From assembly GCF_030252325.1 (NCBI RefSeq), contig NZ_CP126981.1:5022001-5086000 (forward strand): DNA of 64,000 bases. The letters are read 5' to 3'. The position numbers and the translations under genes are program-made. Shown in pieces: positions 54,204-64,000 of the stretch. The stretch is from Candidatus Mycobacterium wuenschmannii (GTDB lineage: Bacteria > Actinomycetota > Actinomycetes > Mycobacteriales > Mycobacteriaceae). The notes under the pieces were generated by a model. The model saw only the letters and a program-made list of their open reading frames with translations. It was not told where the DNA came from and did no database searches. How positions within the stretch are numbered: the stretch's first letter is position 1; each line of letters begins with the position of its first letter.

Positions 54204-55324
54204 GGCGCAACCGTTAACCAGTCTGCGAAGCCGGACGGGTCGTGGCGCCCCAGCGCGCCGTGCTCGTAGAGGCCCCAGCCCTCGACCGGCTCCGCGTCAC
54301 CGTCGCGGCACACCGCGCGCCCGACGTGATCGATCACCCCGAAGCCCGACCGCCCGATGATCGCCGGGTCGTTCATGTCGTAGGTCAGCCGCTCGGTGAA
54401 CTTCTCGCCCTTCCACACGCCGTGCAGCCAGTCCGAGTCGCCGCCGTATCCGCCACCGACGTGAATCGGCACCGGCAGCTTGGATTCGACGTCGAAGTGC
54501 ACCGGCGTGCCGTCGGGCCGGGTGGCGTCGATCGTCGCGCCGGTGGGGATGCGGGTGCCCGAGCGGTAGTGGATCTTGACGCGCGGCCAGCCCAACTGCT
54601 CGACGCGGCCGTCGCGCCAGATCCGGGTGCAGTCGTTGAGCGAGCGGAACCCGTCCGGCGCCTCCTGGATGATCAGCACGATCGCGAAGTCCTGGAAGGC
54701 GATCGGCACGTACAGCCACCACATGCCCTCGAACGGCGGGTCGGCGGGCCGGCCGGCGGGCTCGGCCTCACCGATCGGCCGGATGCCCCAGGACCGGTCG
54801 CGGCTGCCGATCCACGTCTTCGGGTCGACCGGAATCTCCTTGCCGTCTACCACGATCCGGCCGCTCCAACTGCCGAGCTGGGCAAAGCGCTGGGCGTCCA
54901 GCGTCACCCGGGTGCCGGAACGCATCAGGTGCGGCTGCTCCTGGACGACGTCGAACAGGCCCTCCCAGGTGAGATCGGCTGCGATTCCTTCGGTTTCGTC
55001 GAGGGTGATGCGCAGCTTGTGCAGCGGGTCGATGACCTCGACGCGGTAGCCGTTGACGTGCTGGTTCAGCCGGTCCTGGTCGATGGCGTCGGAGAGGTGC
55101 ACCGCGGTCTGGGTGTCGCCGCGCCGGATGAGCAGGAAGGCGTCCTTCACCCCGAGGTTGGGGTAGTAGCCGATGCCGCTGATGACGAAGATGTCGCCCG
55201 TGCGGTCGTGGGCGTTGAAGTAGGAACGGTCGTAGAAGTTGCGGTCCGAGGAACCCGGCCACGCGATGGGCTGGGGAACCTGGTGTACCGGGAACTCGTC
55301 GAGCGGGCCCAGTGCATGCGGCAT
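54200..55324 (-). CDS. Conserved hypothetical protein, possible lipocalin/CrtC-like fold
   Basis: 374 aa. It begins MPHALGPLDEFPVHQVPQPIAWPGSSDRNFYDRSYFNAHDRTGDIFVISGIGYYPNLGVKDAF, without a signal peptide. The beta-rich pattern with many Trp, Gly and Asp (GRIVVDGKEIPVDPKTWIGSRDRSWGIRP, GMWWLYVPIAFQDF) brings to mind carotenoid hydratase CrtC-like two-lipocalin proteins, but I cannot confirm this. It directly abuts the phosphotransferase gene upstream, so the two are co-transcribed and probably act together on a hydrophobic substrate. Confidence 0.6.
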   Translation of the reverse strand: MPHALGPLDEFPVHQVPQPIAWPGSSDRNFYDRSYFNAHDRTGDIFVISGIGYYPNLGVKDAFLLIRRGDTQTAVHLSDAIDQDRLNQHVNGYRVEVIDPLHKLRITLDETEGIAADLTWEGLFDVVQEQPHLMRSGTRVTLDAQRFAQLGSWSGRIVVDGKEIPVDPKTWIGSRDRSWGIRPIGEAEPAGRPADPPFEGMWWLYVPIAFQDFAIVLIIQEAPDGFRSLNDCTRIWRDGRVEQLGWPRVKIHYRSGTRIPTGATIDATRPDGTPVHFDVESKLPVPIHVGGGYGGDSDWLHGVWKGEKFTERLTYDMNDPAIIGRSGFGVIDHVGRAVCRDGDAEPVEGWGLYEHGALGRHDPSGFADWLTVAP

Positions 55325-56505
<1,181 letters not shown>

Positions 56506-56507
<2 letters not shown>

Positions 56508-57120
56508 GAAAGCAGACCCATCCTCGGTTGACAAGGCTTCGGGCGCCGGGCGGCCCCGGGACCCGCGTATCGACGCTGCCATATTGGCCGCGACGGCGGA
56601 TCTGCTTGTGCACATCGGGTATTCGAATTTGACGCTTGCCGCCGTTGCCGAACGGGCGGGGACGACGAAGACCGCGCTGTACCGACGCTGGTCGAGCAAG
56701 GCCGAGCTGGTGCACGAGGCGGCTTTCCCGACAGCGCCGACGGCACTGGTCGGACCGACCCGCGGAATGGCGGCCGACCTGCGGGCGATGATCGCGGCCG
56801 CGCGCGACGTGTTCACCACCCCGGTGGTGCGTGCCGCGCTGCCCGGCCTGGTCGCCGACATGAGCGCCGATGCCGAGTTGAATGCCCGAGTGATGTCGCG
56901 GTTCGAGGGTCTCTTCGCCGCGGTGCGGGTGCGACTCGGTGAGGCGGTACACCGCGGCGAGGTGCATCCGGACGTCGACCCGGACCGGCTGATCGAATTG
57001 ATCGGCGGATCGACGTTGCTGCGCATGCTGCTCAGCCCCGATCAACCGCTCGACGAGGCGTGGGTCGACCAGACCACCGCGATCCTCGTGCACGGCGTGA
57101 CAGTAGGGTCGGGCCGATGA
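56506..57120 (+). CDS. TetR-family regulator
   Basis: 204 aa from ATG 56506 (MKADPSSVDKASGAGRPRDPRIDAAI); GTG 56494 is in frame. The HTH region is ILAATADLLVHIGYSNLTLAAVAERAGTTKTALYRRWSSKAELVHEAAF. The C-terminal domain ends LDEAWVDQTTAILVHGVTVG. It is divergent from the phosphotransferase and overlaps the SDR start by 4 bp, making it the likely local repressor. Confidence 0.9.
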
Positions 57121-57987
57121 CCGGACGACTGGACGGGCGCGCCGCGATCGTCACCGGCGCCAGCCGCGGGCTGGGTCGCGAGATCGCCTTGGCGCTGGCC
57201 GCCGAGGGGGCTTCCGTCGCGGTGGTCGGGCGCACCGAAAAGGTATGGGACGAAAGGCTTTCCCGGCACGATCGGAGAGACCGTCGCCGAGATCGAGGCG
57301 GCCGGCGGGCGTGCGTTGCCGATCCGGGCCGACCTGCTCGACCGCGACGACATTGCCCGCTTGGTCGGCGAGGCCCGAGATGCGTTGGGCCCGATCACCA
57401 TTCTGGTCAACAACGCGGCGTTCACCGCCCCCGGCCGGCCGCCGAAGCCGGGTGACGAGGCGCGGCCCAAGACGGCTCGGGCGGCCGTGGGCGGCGCGAG
57501 AGCAGACTTCCCGCCGGTACTCGGTACGCCGCTCGGCGCGTACCGGCGGCATTTCGAGATCGCGGTGTTCGGCGCCTATGAGCTGATCCAGTTGGTCTGC
57601 CCGGACATGATGGCGGCGGGCGTCGGCTCGATCGTCAACATCAGCTCGGTCGCGTCGCGGCTGCCGGGCGACGGGCCGTATCCCGACCGCAGCGCGGGCG
57701 TGCTGCCCGGCTACGGGGGGTCCAAGGCCGCACTCGAGCATCTGACGTCGTGTGCCGCCTACGACCTGGCGCCGCACAACATCGCGGTCAACGCCCTGTC
57801 GCCGTCGAAAGCGATTATGACGCCTGGCCTTTCGTACTACGCCCGCGACTTCGACGAGGTGTCGACCGCCGCGGAGTTCGCTCGCGCGGCGGCCGAGCTG
57901 GTGTCGCTGAGCCCGTCGGTGGTGACCGGTCGGACGATCGGGCACCTGCAGGTGCTGGACGGCAGCTTCCGCGCTTTCGGCACCTAG
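57117..57987 (+). pseudogene. SDR oxidoreductase with frameshift near residue 48
   Basis: The gene starts at ATG 57117 (MTGRLDGRAAIVTGASRGLG), overlapping the TetR stop. After GRTEKVWDERL the frame becomes arginine-rich nonsense. The correct continuation PGTIGETVAEIEAAGGRALPIRADLLDRDDIARLV runs in the other frame and extends to the stop at 57987, with NNAAFTAPG, NISSVASRL and the catalytic YGGSK intact. Removing one T from CTTTCCC (57259-57261) restores a full-length protein of about 289 aa. It is either a recent inactivating mutation or a sequencing error; the rest of the gene shows no decay. Confidence 0.85.
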
Positions 57988-58000
57988 GCCGCCGCCGCCA

Positions 58001-58063
58001 TCGCGAGACAGCAGCCACGGTCGTGGTTTGAGTCGAATCGCAACCCTGGCTGCTGTCTCGCGA
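58001..58063. terminator. Long inverted repeat between SDR and MocR genes
   Basis: TCGCGAGACAGCAGCCA (58001-58017) and TGGCTGCTGTCTCGCGA (58047-58063) are exact reverse complements, 17 bp, with a 29-bp loop. It sits between convergent genes and so can act as a bidirectional terminator. The length also fits a small dispersed repeat. Confidence 0.65.
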
Positions 58064-58071
58064 CGAGATGA

Positions 58072-59388
58072 CTACACGCTGGCCCGGCCCACACCGAGCA
58101 CCGCCTCGGCCAGAGCATCGGCCAGGGCGTCGATCTCGTCGGCGCCGAGCGCGGAGATGGTGACCCGCATGCCCGGGGGACTGCCGATCCGGAAGCGTGA
58201 GCCGGGCGCGGCAGCCCACCCGGCGCTCAATAGCCTTGTGATCGAGACTGTTTCGTCGGCAACCGGAATCCAGACGTTGAGCCCGGACCGGCCGTGCGAT
58301 TGCACACCTCGGTCGGCCAGGGCGGCGCGCAGCGCTTCTCGGGTTCGGGTGTAGGTGACCTCGGCGCCGTGCACCAACCGGCCGGCGGCCTTGTCGGTCC
58401 ACAAGCTGACCGCGAGGTCTTGCAGCAGGTGGCTGATCCATCCCGGGCCTAGCCGCAGCCGCCCCTGCACACGTTGCACCGTGCGTTCGTCACCGGTCAA
58501 CAAAGCCAGTCGGAGATCGGGGCCGTACGCCTTTGCCGCCGAACGCACGAAGGCCCAGTGTTGCGTGGTGCCCGCCAGCGGGTGCAGCGGTGCGCCCGCG
58601 ATGCCGGCGCAGTGGTCGTCCTCGATGAGCAACACGTCCCGGTGCTCGGCTAGCAACAGCCGCAACTCGTCGGCGCGCGCACCCGATATCGCTGCGCCCG
58701 TGGGGTTTTGGGCCCGAGATGTCAGCACCATCGCACCTGCGCCGCGGCGTAGTGCCTGAGTCACATCGGCCGTGAGTGGCCCGTCGTCGTCCACTCGCAC
58801 CGGCTCCGCCGAAACATCAAGCGCGGCAAGCAGATCCAGCAGGTTGGCCCAGCCGGGGTCCTCGACGGCGACCCGGTCCCCGGGTCGCAGGTGAGCGGCC
58901 AGAACACGCTCGATGCCGTCGAGGGCCCCCGCCGTCACCGCGATGTGCTCCGCCGGCACACCGTCGGCTGCCAGCGACGACGTCGCGAAGTCGGTGAGCT
59001 CGGCCGAGACCGCCGGATCTCCGTACAACACAGGGGATCTGCGAGCCGGACCGGGCCGGGCCACCGGCAGCAGCGCGGGATCGGGATTACCGGTAGACAG
59101 GTCGCGCGCACCCGGCGGAACGGCGATGCCGCGCAGCGATCGGGGGGTCGTCGCCGGCCGGCTGCGCACCCGGGTACCGCGGCGCCCCGCGGTCTCGACT
59201 GCGCCGCGTTGCCGCAACAGGCGATAGGCGGCGGCGACGGTGTTGGCATTGACCCCGAGTCGACCAGCCAGCTCACGAATCGGCGGCAGCTCGGCACCGG
59301 GCGTCAGGGCGCCGGACGAGATCGCCGCCTCGACGTCGGACGCAATTGACTCGGCACCCGTCCCTCTGATCAGATATTGTCCTGGCAC
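58072..59388 (-). CDS. MocR-family regulator (GntR HTH plus aminotransferase fold)
   Basis: 438 aa from GTG 59388. An N-terminal GntR winged helix (about 8-70; SGALTPGAELPPIRELAGRLGVNANTVAAAYRLLRQRGAVETA) is joined by a linker to a class I aminotransferase domain. That domain includes the PLP-binding segment FVRSAAKAYGPDLRLALLTG (Lys in SAAKAYGPD) and VLTSRAQNPTGAAIS. MocR proteins use PLP as effector and often regulate an adjacent vitamin-B6 or GABA gene. The divergent PNPOx-like gene 38 bp away is the obvious target. Confidence 0.92.
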   Translation of the reverse strand: MPGQYLIRGTGAESIASDVEAAISSGALTPGAELPPIRELAGRLGVNANTVAAAYRLLRQRGAVETAGRRGTRVRSRPATTPRSLRGIAVPPGARDLSTGNPDPALLPVARPGPARRSPVLYGDPAVSAELTDFATSSLAADGVPAEHIAVTAGALDGIERVLAAHLRPGDRVAVEDPGWANLLDLLAALDVSAEPVRVDDDGPLTADVTQALRRGAGAMVLTSRAQNPTGAAISGARADELRLLLAEHRDVLLIEDDHCAGIAGAPLHPLAGTTQHWAFVRSAAKAYGPDLRLALLTGDERTVQRVQGRLRLGPGWISHLLQDLAVSLWTDKAAGRLVHGAEVTYTRTREALRAALADRGVQSHGRSGLNVWIPVADETVSITRLLSAGWAAAPGSRFRIGSPPGMRVTISALGADEIDALADALAEAVLGVGRASV

Positions 59389-59426
59389 ATAAATAAGTAT
59401 GTACTAGTGCAAAACAGGAGGCAACC

Positions 59427-60098
59427 GTGACGGCGGATCAGGCGTACGCGCCCACAGCGCGGACCGTGCCCACCCGATATCGCGAGCGCGCCCGCTACGA
59501 CCGCGCCACCGTGCACGGCATCCTCGACGAGGCGCTGATCTGCCACGTCGGCGTCGCCGGCGCCGAGGGGCCGGTGGTGTTGCCCACCATCCACGCTCGC
59601 GTGGGCGAAACGCTCTACCTGCACGGATCTACCGGCAGCGCCCCCATGCTCGCGGCCGCGGGCGCTCCCGGCGGTCTGGCGGTCTGCGTCACCGCCACGC
59701 TGGTGGACGGGCTGGTGATGGCTCGGTCGTGGATGCACCACTCCATGGAATTCCGGTCGGTCGTGGCCGTCGGCAACGCGCGACTGGTCACCGACGGCGA
59801 CGAGAAACAGCGGGCGCTCGCGGCGGTGGTCGACCATGTCGCCGCCGGTAGGGCGGCCGACAGCAGGCCGCCGAGCGCCCGTGAACTCGCGGCCACCGCC
59901 GTGATCGCGCTCGACCTCCGGGAAGTCTCGGCGAAGGTGCGCGTCGGCGGGCCGGTCGACGACGACGACGACCTCGCGCTGCCGCACTGGGCCGGGGTTC
60001 TGCCGCTCACGCTGCAACCGGGCACACCGATCCCCGCCGACGGCCTCGATCCGGCGATCGAACTGCCGGCGTACCTGACGCACTATCGTCGAGGCTGA
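59427..60098 (+). CDS. Pyridoxamine 5'-phosphate oxidase-like FMN-binding protein
   Basis: 223 aa from GTG 59427, with AGGAGG nine bases upstream. The split-barrel flavin fold is visible: ICHVGVAGAEGPVVLPTIHARVGETLYLHGSTGSAPMLAAAGAPGGLAVCVTATLVDGLVMARSWMHHSMEFRSVVAVGNARLVTD. It is of the longer PNPOx-like family typical of actinobacteria. It is divergent from the MocR regulator, consistent with a role in B6 metabolism, but oxidase activity itself is not proven from sequence. The next gene starts at its stop (TGATG). Confidence 0.88.
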   Translation: MTADQAYAPTARTVPTRYRERARYDRATVHGILDEALICHVGVAGAEGPVVLPTIHARVGETLYLHGSTGSAPMLAAAGAPGGLAVCVTATLVDGLVMARSWMHHSMEFRSVVAVGNARLVTDGDEKQRALAAVVDHVAAGRAADSRPPSARELAATAVIALDLREVSAKVRVGGPVDDDDDLALPHWAGVLPLTLQPGTPIPADGLDPAIELPAYLTHYRRG

Positions 60099-60550
60099 TG
60101 ACGGACGACGCACCGCGAGTGATCAGCGCGAGCCGGGAAATAGCGGCCGGCGCCGACGGCATTTTCGAGCTCATCGCCGACCCTGCCCAGCAGCCCCGGT
60201 GGGACGGTAACGACAACCTCGCGAACACCGAAGCCGGACAACGGGTTCGGGCCGTTGACGATATGTTCACCATGACCCTGACCAATGGCCGCGTGCGCGA
60301 GAATCGAGTTGTCGAGTTCGACGAGGGCCGTCGCATCGCCTGGAATCCGTCCGAGGTAGGCCAACCGCCGCCCGGCCACCTCTGGCGCTGGGAACTCGAG
60401 CCGCTGGACGACGGGCGCACCCGGGTCACCCACACCTACGACTGGACTCGGCTGACCGACGCGAAGCGCCTGCCGCACGCCCGCGCGATGACGCCCGACC
60501 ACCTACGGGCCTCGCTGGACCGGCTCGCGGAGCTGGCCGAGAGGTCCTAA
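60098..60550 (+). CDS. SRPBCC-family (START-like) protein
   Basis: 150 aa. ISASREIAAGADGIFELIADPAQQPRWDGNDNLANTEAGQRV and RVVEFDEGRRIAWNPSEVG...WELEPLDDGRTRVTHTYDWTRL are the standard features of polyketide-cyclase/dehydrase-type SRPBCC proteins, which bind hydrophobic ligands. Coupled by TGATG to the PNPOx-like gene. Ligand unknown. Confidence 0.88.
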   Translation: MTDDAPRVISASREIAAGADGIFELIADPAQQPRWDGNDNLANTEAGQRVRAVDDMFTMTLTNGRVRENRVVEFDEGRRIAWNPSEVGQPPPGHLWRWELEPLDDGRTRVTHTYDWTRLTDAKRLPHARAMTPDHLRASLDRLAELAERS

Positions 60551-60590
60551 AACCTGGCCGTCCGGCTCGACTCCGTGCCACGATGGGAAC

Positions 60591-61541
60591 TTGTCGAGCT
60601 TGCCGATCGTGGACAAGGCGACGGCCCGGGTGGTCGCCGTGATCGTGCTGCTGATCGCCACCGCCGCGGCGCTGCGCGGGTATCTCCCCGGAGTCCAGCA
60701 CGCTGACCGGCCGCCCCCGCAGGGCAACGCGTCGCTGGCCTACGTGGCAGTGCTGCTCGGTGTGTCGCTCGTCATCGTGGGGGTGTCGGTGATCGCCCGG
60801 CTGCGCGATCCGCGCCGGGTGGCCGGCAGTGCGAGCCCGCTGCCGACGCGACTTTCCAAGGGTGGTGGCCGGCCGGCCTGGCGGGTGCTGCTGATCGCGG
60901 CCGGGGTGCTGCTGGTCTGGCTGGTCCTGCTGTGGGTGCTGTCGCGCTACATCGGCCCGCAGCAGATGGACCAGCCGCCGTCCGTGCCGAGACATCCGAC
61001 GCCACCGCCATCGGCCAACGTCCCGCAGCCGCCGGGTCGACAGGATGCCGAACCCGATCGCGGTGTGCTGCGGTACCTGATCGGCGGCACGGCGGCGCTG
61101 TTGGCGATGATCGTGATCGGCGCGGTGCTGTCCCGTAGGCGACGAGTCGGCACGCCCGCGGGCGTCGCGGTGTCACCCGCCGGCCAGCCGATGCCTGTCG
61201 CCGCGGCGGCGGCGACCTCACTGGTGCGGGCGGCGGAAAGCGGCCTGGCTGAGGTCGAGGATCCCAATCACGAACCGCGACAAGCGATCATCGCGTGCTA
61301 TGCGGCAATGGAGCGTGAGCTTCGGCGCTTCCCCGGTGCCATCCCACAGGACTTCGACACTCCGACGGAGGTGCTGGCGCGCGCAGTCGAACACCGTGCG
61401 TTGCATGTCGACAGCGCGACGGAGTTGGTGAACCTGTTCGAGGAGGCCCGGTTCAGTCCGCACGTGATGACGGAGACGCACCGGGGCCGCGCCGTCGACG
61501 TCTTGCAGCTAGTACTCGCAGACATCCGGAGCTCGGTGTGA
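60591..61541 (+). CDS. DUF4129-domain membrane protein
   Basis: 316 aa from TTG 60591 (MSSLPIVDKATARVV). It has three membrane segments: ATARVVAVIVLLIATAAALRGYL, LAYVAVLLGVSLVIVGVSVIA and WRVLLIAAGVLLVWLVLLWVLSRYI, plus a fourth around GGTAALLAMIVIGAVLS. The C-terminal DUF4129 domain (AIIACYAAMERELRRFPGAIPQDFDTPTEVLARAVEHRA...VNLFEEARFSPHVM) faces the cytoplasm. It belongs to the MoxR/DUF58 operon, often linked to envelope or protein-complex maturation. Overlaps the next gene (GTGA). Confidence 0.85.
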   Translation: MSSLPIVDKATARVVAVIVLLIATAAALRGYLPGVQHADRPPPQGNASLAYVAVLLGVSLVIVGVSVIARLRDPRRVAGSASPLPTRLSKGGGRPAWRVLLIAAGVLLVWLVLLWVLSRYIGPQQMDQPPSVPRHPTPPPSANVPQPPGRQDAEPDRGVLRYLIGGTAALLAMIVIGAVLSRRRRVGTPAGVAVSPAGQPMPVAAAAATSLVRAAESGLAEVEDPNHEPRQAIIACYAAMERELRRFPGAIPQDFDTPTEVLARAVEHRALHVDSATELVNLFEEARFSPHVMTETHRGRAVDVLQLVLADIRSSV

Positions 61542-62020
61542 AAAGGCTGATAGCACTGGGAGTTTCGGTGATCCTCTGTGCGGAACTGGTCGCGCTGTCG
61601 CTGCACGACCGCCGGTTGGTGCTCTGGGCCGCCGGCGCCGCGGTGTTGTTCGCGTTGGTCAACGTGCGCCAGGTGCTGGGGCGTGACATCGACGCGCCGC
61701 CGCCCGAGATCCCCAATGCGCTGGAGGAGACGCTGCGCAGCTGGTTGTCCCGGACGCAGACCCTGATCCATCGGTCGGAATCCACCCGGGCCGACTGGGA
61801 TCGCCATCTGCGCCCAATGTTGGCCCGTCGGTTCGGGATCGCCACCGGTCAGAAGCAGACCAAGGATCCGGCGGCGTTCGCCGCCACGGGTCGCGCCCTG
61901 TTCGGCTCCGAGCTATGGGGGTGGGTAGACCCCAACAACGTGTCGCGGACCGGCATGAGCGAACCCGGACCCGGCCGGGCGATGCTCGAAGAGATCCTGG
62001 AACGGCTCGAGCAGGTATGA
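61538..62020 (+). CDS. Small membrane protein of the MoxR operon
   Basis: 160 aa from GTG 61538. Two adjacent hydrophobic stretches (LIALGVSVILCAELVALSL and LVLWAAGAAVLFALVNVRQVL) are followed by a helical cytoplasmic tail. No domain recognised. It is conserved in position between DUF4129 and MoxR genes in mycobacteria as far as I recall. Confidence 0.78.
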   Translation: MKRLIALGVSVILCAELVALSLHDRRLVLWAAGAAVLFALVNVRQVLGRDIDAPPPEIPNALEETLRSWLSRTQTLIHRSESTRADWDRHLRPMLARRFGIATGQKQTKDPAAFAATGRALFGSELWGWVDPNNVSRTGMSEPGPGRAMLEEILERLEQV

Positions 62021-62039
62021 CAGGGGGAAGGCGTCCGAA

Positions 62040-63008
62040 ATGACTTCGGAGACTGTGGAATCGACAACGGCCCGTGCGGTGGCGGTGCTAGACGAGATCG
62101 AACGCGTCGTGGTCGGCAAGCGCGAGGCGCTGACGCTGATCCTGACGACCGTGCTCGCCCGCGGCCACGTCTTGATCGAAGACCTCCCGGGCCTGGGAAA
62201 GACACTGATCGCCCGGTCGTTCGCCGCGGCGCTCGGGCTGGATTTCACCCGTGTGCAGTTCACCCCCGACCTGCTGCCGGCGGACCTGCTCGGTTCGACG
62301 GTCTACGACATGCGTTCGGGCCAATTCGATTTCCGCCCCGGTCCGATCTTCACCCATCTGCTGCTGGCCGACGAGATCAACCGCACACCGCCCAAGACCC
62401 AGGCCGCGCTGCTGGAGGCGATGGCCGAGGGCCAGGTCAGCATCGACGGAGTGACCCATCCGCTGCCGCAGCCGTTCATCGTGCTGGCCACCGACAATCC
62501 GATCGAATACGAGGGCACGTATCCGCTGCCGGAGGCGCAACTCGACCGGTTCGCGGTGCGGCTCGAACTTCGCTATCTCTCGGAGCGCGACGAGGTTTCG
62601 ATGCTGCGCCGCCGCCTGGATCGCGGATCGGCCGAGCCGATGGTCAATCAGGTTGTGGATCAACATGATCTGATGGCGATGCGCGAATCCGTCGAGCAGG
62701 TGAGCGTACATGAGGACGTGCTGAACTACGTGGTGTCGCTGGCCGCCGCGACGCGTCACCACCCGCAGGTTGCGGTCGGCGCCAGCCCGCGCGCGGAAAT
62801 CGACCTGGTGCAACTCGCGCGGGCCCGCGCCCTGCTCCTCGGCCGCGACTACGTCGTCCCCGAGGACATCAAGGCCCTGGCGCCGGCGGCGGTGGCACAC
62901 CGGATCACCTTGCGGCCCGAGATGTGGGTACGCAAGATCCAGGGCTCGGACGTCGTCGAGGAACTGTTGCGGCGGTTGCCCGTACCGCGCACCCGCAGCG
63001 ATGATTGA
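62040..63008 (+). CDS. MoxR-family AAA+ ATPase
   Basis: 322 aa. Walker A is GLGKT (51-55) in LIEDLPGLGKTLIARSFA. The Walker B/sensor region reads LLLADEINRTPPKTQAALLEAMAEGQVSIDGVTHPLP, and ATDNPIEYEGTYPLPEAQLDRF contains the arginine-finger and MoxR signature. MoxR ATPases act as chaperones that help assemble metal- or cofactor-containing complexes, usually with the DUF58/VWA protein encoded next. The stop overlaps the DUF58 start. Confidence 0.94.
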   Translation: MTSETVESTTARAVAVLDEIERVVVGKREALTLILTTVLARGHVLIEDLPGLGKTLIARSFAAALGLDFTRVQFTPDLLPADLLGSTVYDMRSGQFDFRPGPIFTHLLLADEINRTPPKTQAALLEAMAEGQVSIDGVTHPLPQPFIVLATDNPIEYEGTYPLPEAQLDRFAVRLELRYLSERDEVSMLRRRLDRGSAEPMVNQVVDQHDLMAMRESVEQVSVHEDVLNYVVSLAAATRHHPQVAVGASPRAEIDLVQLARARALLLGRDYVVPEDIKALAPAAVAHRITLRPEMWVRKIQGSDVVEELLRRLPVPRTRSDD

Positions 63009-64000
63009 AACGCGCGAGGTCCAGTTGCATTGGCGTGCATCGGCATTGACGCGGGCCATCGCCACCTGCGCCGCCCTCGCTCTGGCCGTCGGGCTGATCA
63101 GGTCGAGCTGGCAACTGGTCGCGTTCGCGGCGCCGCTGCTCGGGGTGCTCTGCTCGATCAGCTGGCAGCGGCCGCTGCCCAGGGTCACCGTGCACGCCGA
63201 ACCCGGATCGCAGCGGTGCTTCGAGTCGGAGCCGATGCAGCTGAGCATGTGGGCGGACACCGAAACAGTCGGCACCGCAATCAAACTCACCGCCTCGGTG
63301 GTCGACGGAATGACGCTCGACGTGACGCCGGGGGAGCGCCTGACCGTCACCACCAGCGCCGAACGATGGGGACGCTACCCCGTTCGGGGCACCGTCGACG
63401 TCGTCGCGCACGGCGGACTGCTGACCGGCGTCGGCACGGTCGACGCGGCGGAGGTGATCGTCTTCCCGATGACGCCACCCCAGCCGACCGCCCTGCCGCC
63501 GACCGAACTGCTCGACCGGCTGGGCACCCACCTGACCCGCCACATCGGCCGGGGCGTCGAGTACGCAGACATCCGCACCTACGTGCCCGGCGATCAACTG
63601 CGCACGGTCAATTGGCCGGTGAGCGCCCGTCGCGGCCGACTGCACGTGACCCAGCGACTGACCGACCGCTCCGCCGACGTCGTGGTGCTGATCGACGGGT
63701 ACCCGCAGCCCGCCGGGCCCGCGAGCGAGGCCACCGAACGCATCGTGCGCGGGGCCGCGCAGGTGGTGCAGACCGCACTGCGCAACGGCGACCGGGCCGG
63801 CATCGTCACGCTCGGCGGCCGCAGGCCACGCTGGCTCGGAGCCGACATCGGGCAGCGCCAGTTCTACCGTGTGCTGGATGCCGTGCTCGACGCGGGCGAC
63901 GAATTCGAGAGCACCACAGGAACATTGGCGCCACGGGCCGCGATCCCGTCGGGCGCGATCGTGGTGGGCTTCTCGACGCTGCTCGACACCGAGTTCGCGC
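63001..64000 (+). CDS. DUF58-domain (VWA-like) protein, 5' part
   Basis: Starts at ATG 63001 inside the MoxR stop region (MIETREVQLHWRASALTRAIAT) and runs off the window. Two N-terminal membrane helices (AIATCAALALAVGLIRSSWQLV and AFAAPLLGVLCSIS) precede a beta-sandwich region. The DUF58 motif EYADIRTYVPGDQLRTVNWPVSARRGRLHV (about 180-210) and the start of a VWA-like strand (DVVVLIDGYPQPAG) follow. It is the usual partner of MoxR ATPases. Only about 333 aa are visible. Confidence 0.92.
   Translation, partial: MIETREVQLHWRASALTRAIATCAALALAVGLIRSSWQLVAFAAPLLGVLCSISWQRPLPRVTVHAEPGSQRCFESEPMQLSMWADTETVGTAIKLTASVVDGMTLDVTPGERLTVTTSAERWGRYPVRGTVDVVAHGGLLTGVGTVDAAEVIVFPMTPPQPTALPPTELLDRLGTHLTRHIGRGVEYADIRTYVPGDQLRTVNWPVSARRGRLHVTQRLTDRSADVVVLIDGYPQPAGPASEATERIVRGAAQVVQTALRNGDRAGIVTLGGRRPRWLGADIGQRQFYRVLDAVLDAGDEFESTTGTLAPRAAIPSGAIVVGFSTLLDTEFA

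Overview
The window is high-GC actinobacterial chromosome and is best explained as a non-tuberculous mycobacterium (Mycobacterium/Mycolicibacterium type). The evidence is an actinobacterial initiator tRNA with a C1:U72 mismatch, many F420-type LLM oxidoreductases, CYP125-like P450s, an aceA2-length isocitrate lyase, a GAF-ANTAR regulator, a DUF5078-like secreted protein and many overlapping ATGA/GTGA gene junctions. No species can be named from the sequence alone.

Region 1 (1-1.7 kb) holds the end of a UPF0182 membrane protein and the initiator tRNA-Met gene. Region 2 (1,624-18,076) is an integrated mobile element of about 16.4 kb. It is bounded by a perfect 46-bp direct repeat of the 3' part of the tRNA, followed on both sides by the same terminator hairpin. 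It carries a tyrosine integrase, an excisionase-like HTH protein, an oriT-like hairpin and a MobF relaxase/helicase split by an apparent frameshift, but no type IV secretion genes, so it looks like an integrative mobilizable element. Most of its cargo is anti-phage in type: a Shedu-like nuclease, a D12-class methyltransferase with a probable cognate nuclease, an AIPR-family protein, and a low-GC pair made of a DUF262 protein and a nucleotidyltransferase-fold protein. Several uncharacterised proteins fill the right end.

Region 3 (18.1-29.7 kb) is host backbone: GAF-ANTAR regulator, SOUL haem-binding protein, crotonase, a GGDEF-EAL c-di-GMP enzyme, a PEP-mutase/ICL-family protein, Mug DNA glycosylase, and a three-gene NAD operon (PRPP-synthetase-like, nicotinamide phosphoribosyltransferase, NrtR-like Nudix regulator).

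Region 4 (29.7-45 kb) looks like a catabolic regulon for a lipid-like, terpenoid or steroid-like compound. It has two P450s, a Rieske oxygenase, a crotonase closely resembling 6-oxocamphor hydrolase, an LLM oxidoreductase, SDRs, an aldehyde dehydrogenase, an acyl-CoA dehydrogenase and a TetR regulator. A shared palindrome (TTGGGCGATCGCCCAA and variants) lies in front of several of these genes and is probably the regulon operator. Secreted proteins (a trypsin-like protease, an M15-like peptidase, small exported proteins) are interspersed.

Region 5 (45-64 kb) opens with an overlapping two-gene membrane pair that resembles the CATRA conflict-system proteins. It continues with an epimerase, isocitrate lyase 2, an alpha/beta hydrolase, a flavin amine oxidase, an LLM oxidoreductase, an APH-like phosphotransferase, a TetR-SDR pair in which the SDR carries a frameshift, a divergent MocR/PNPOx pair, and a MoxR-DUF58-DUF4129 operon cut by the window end.
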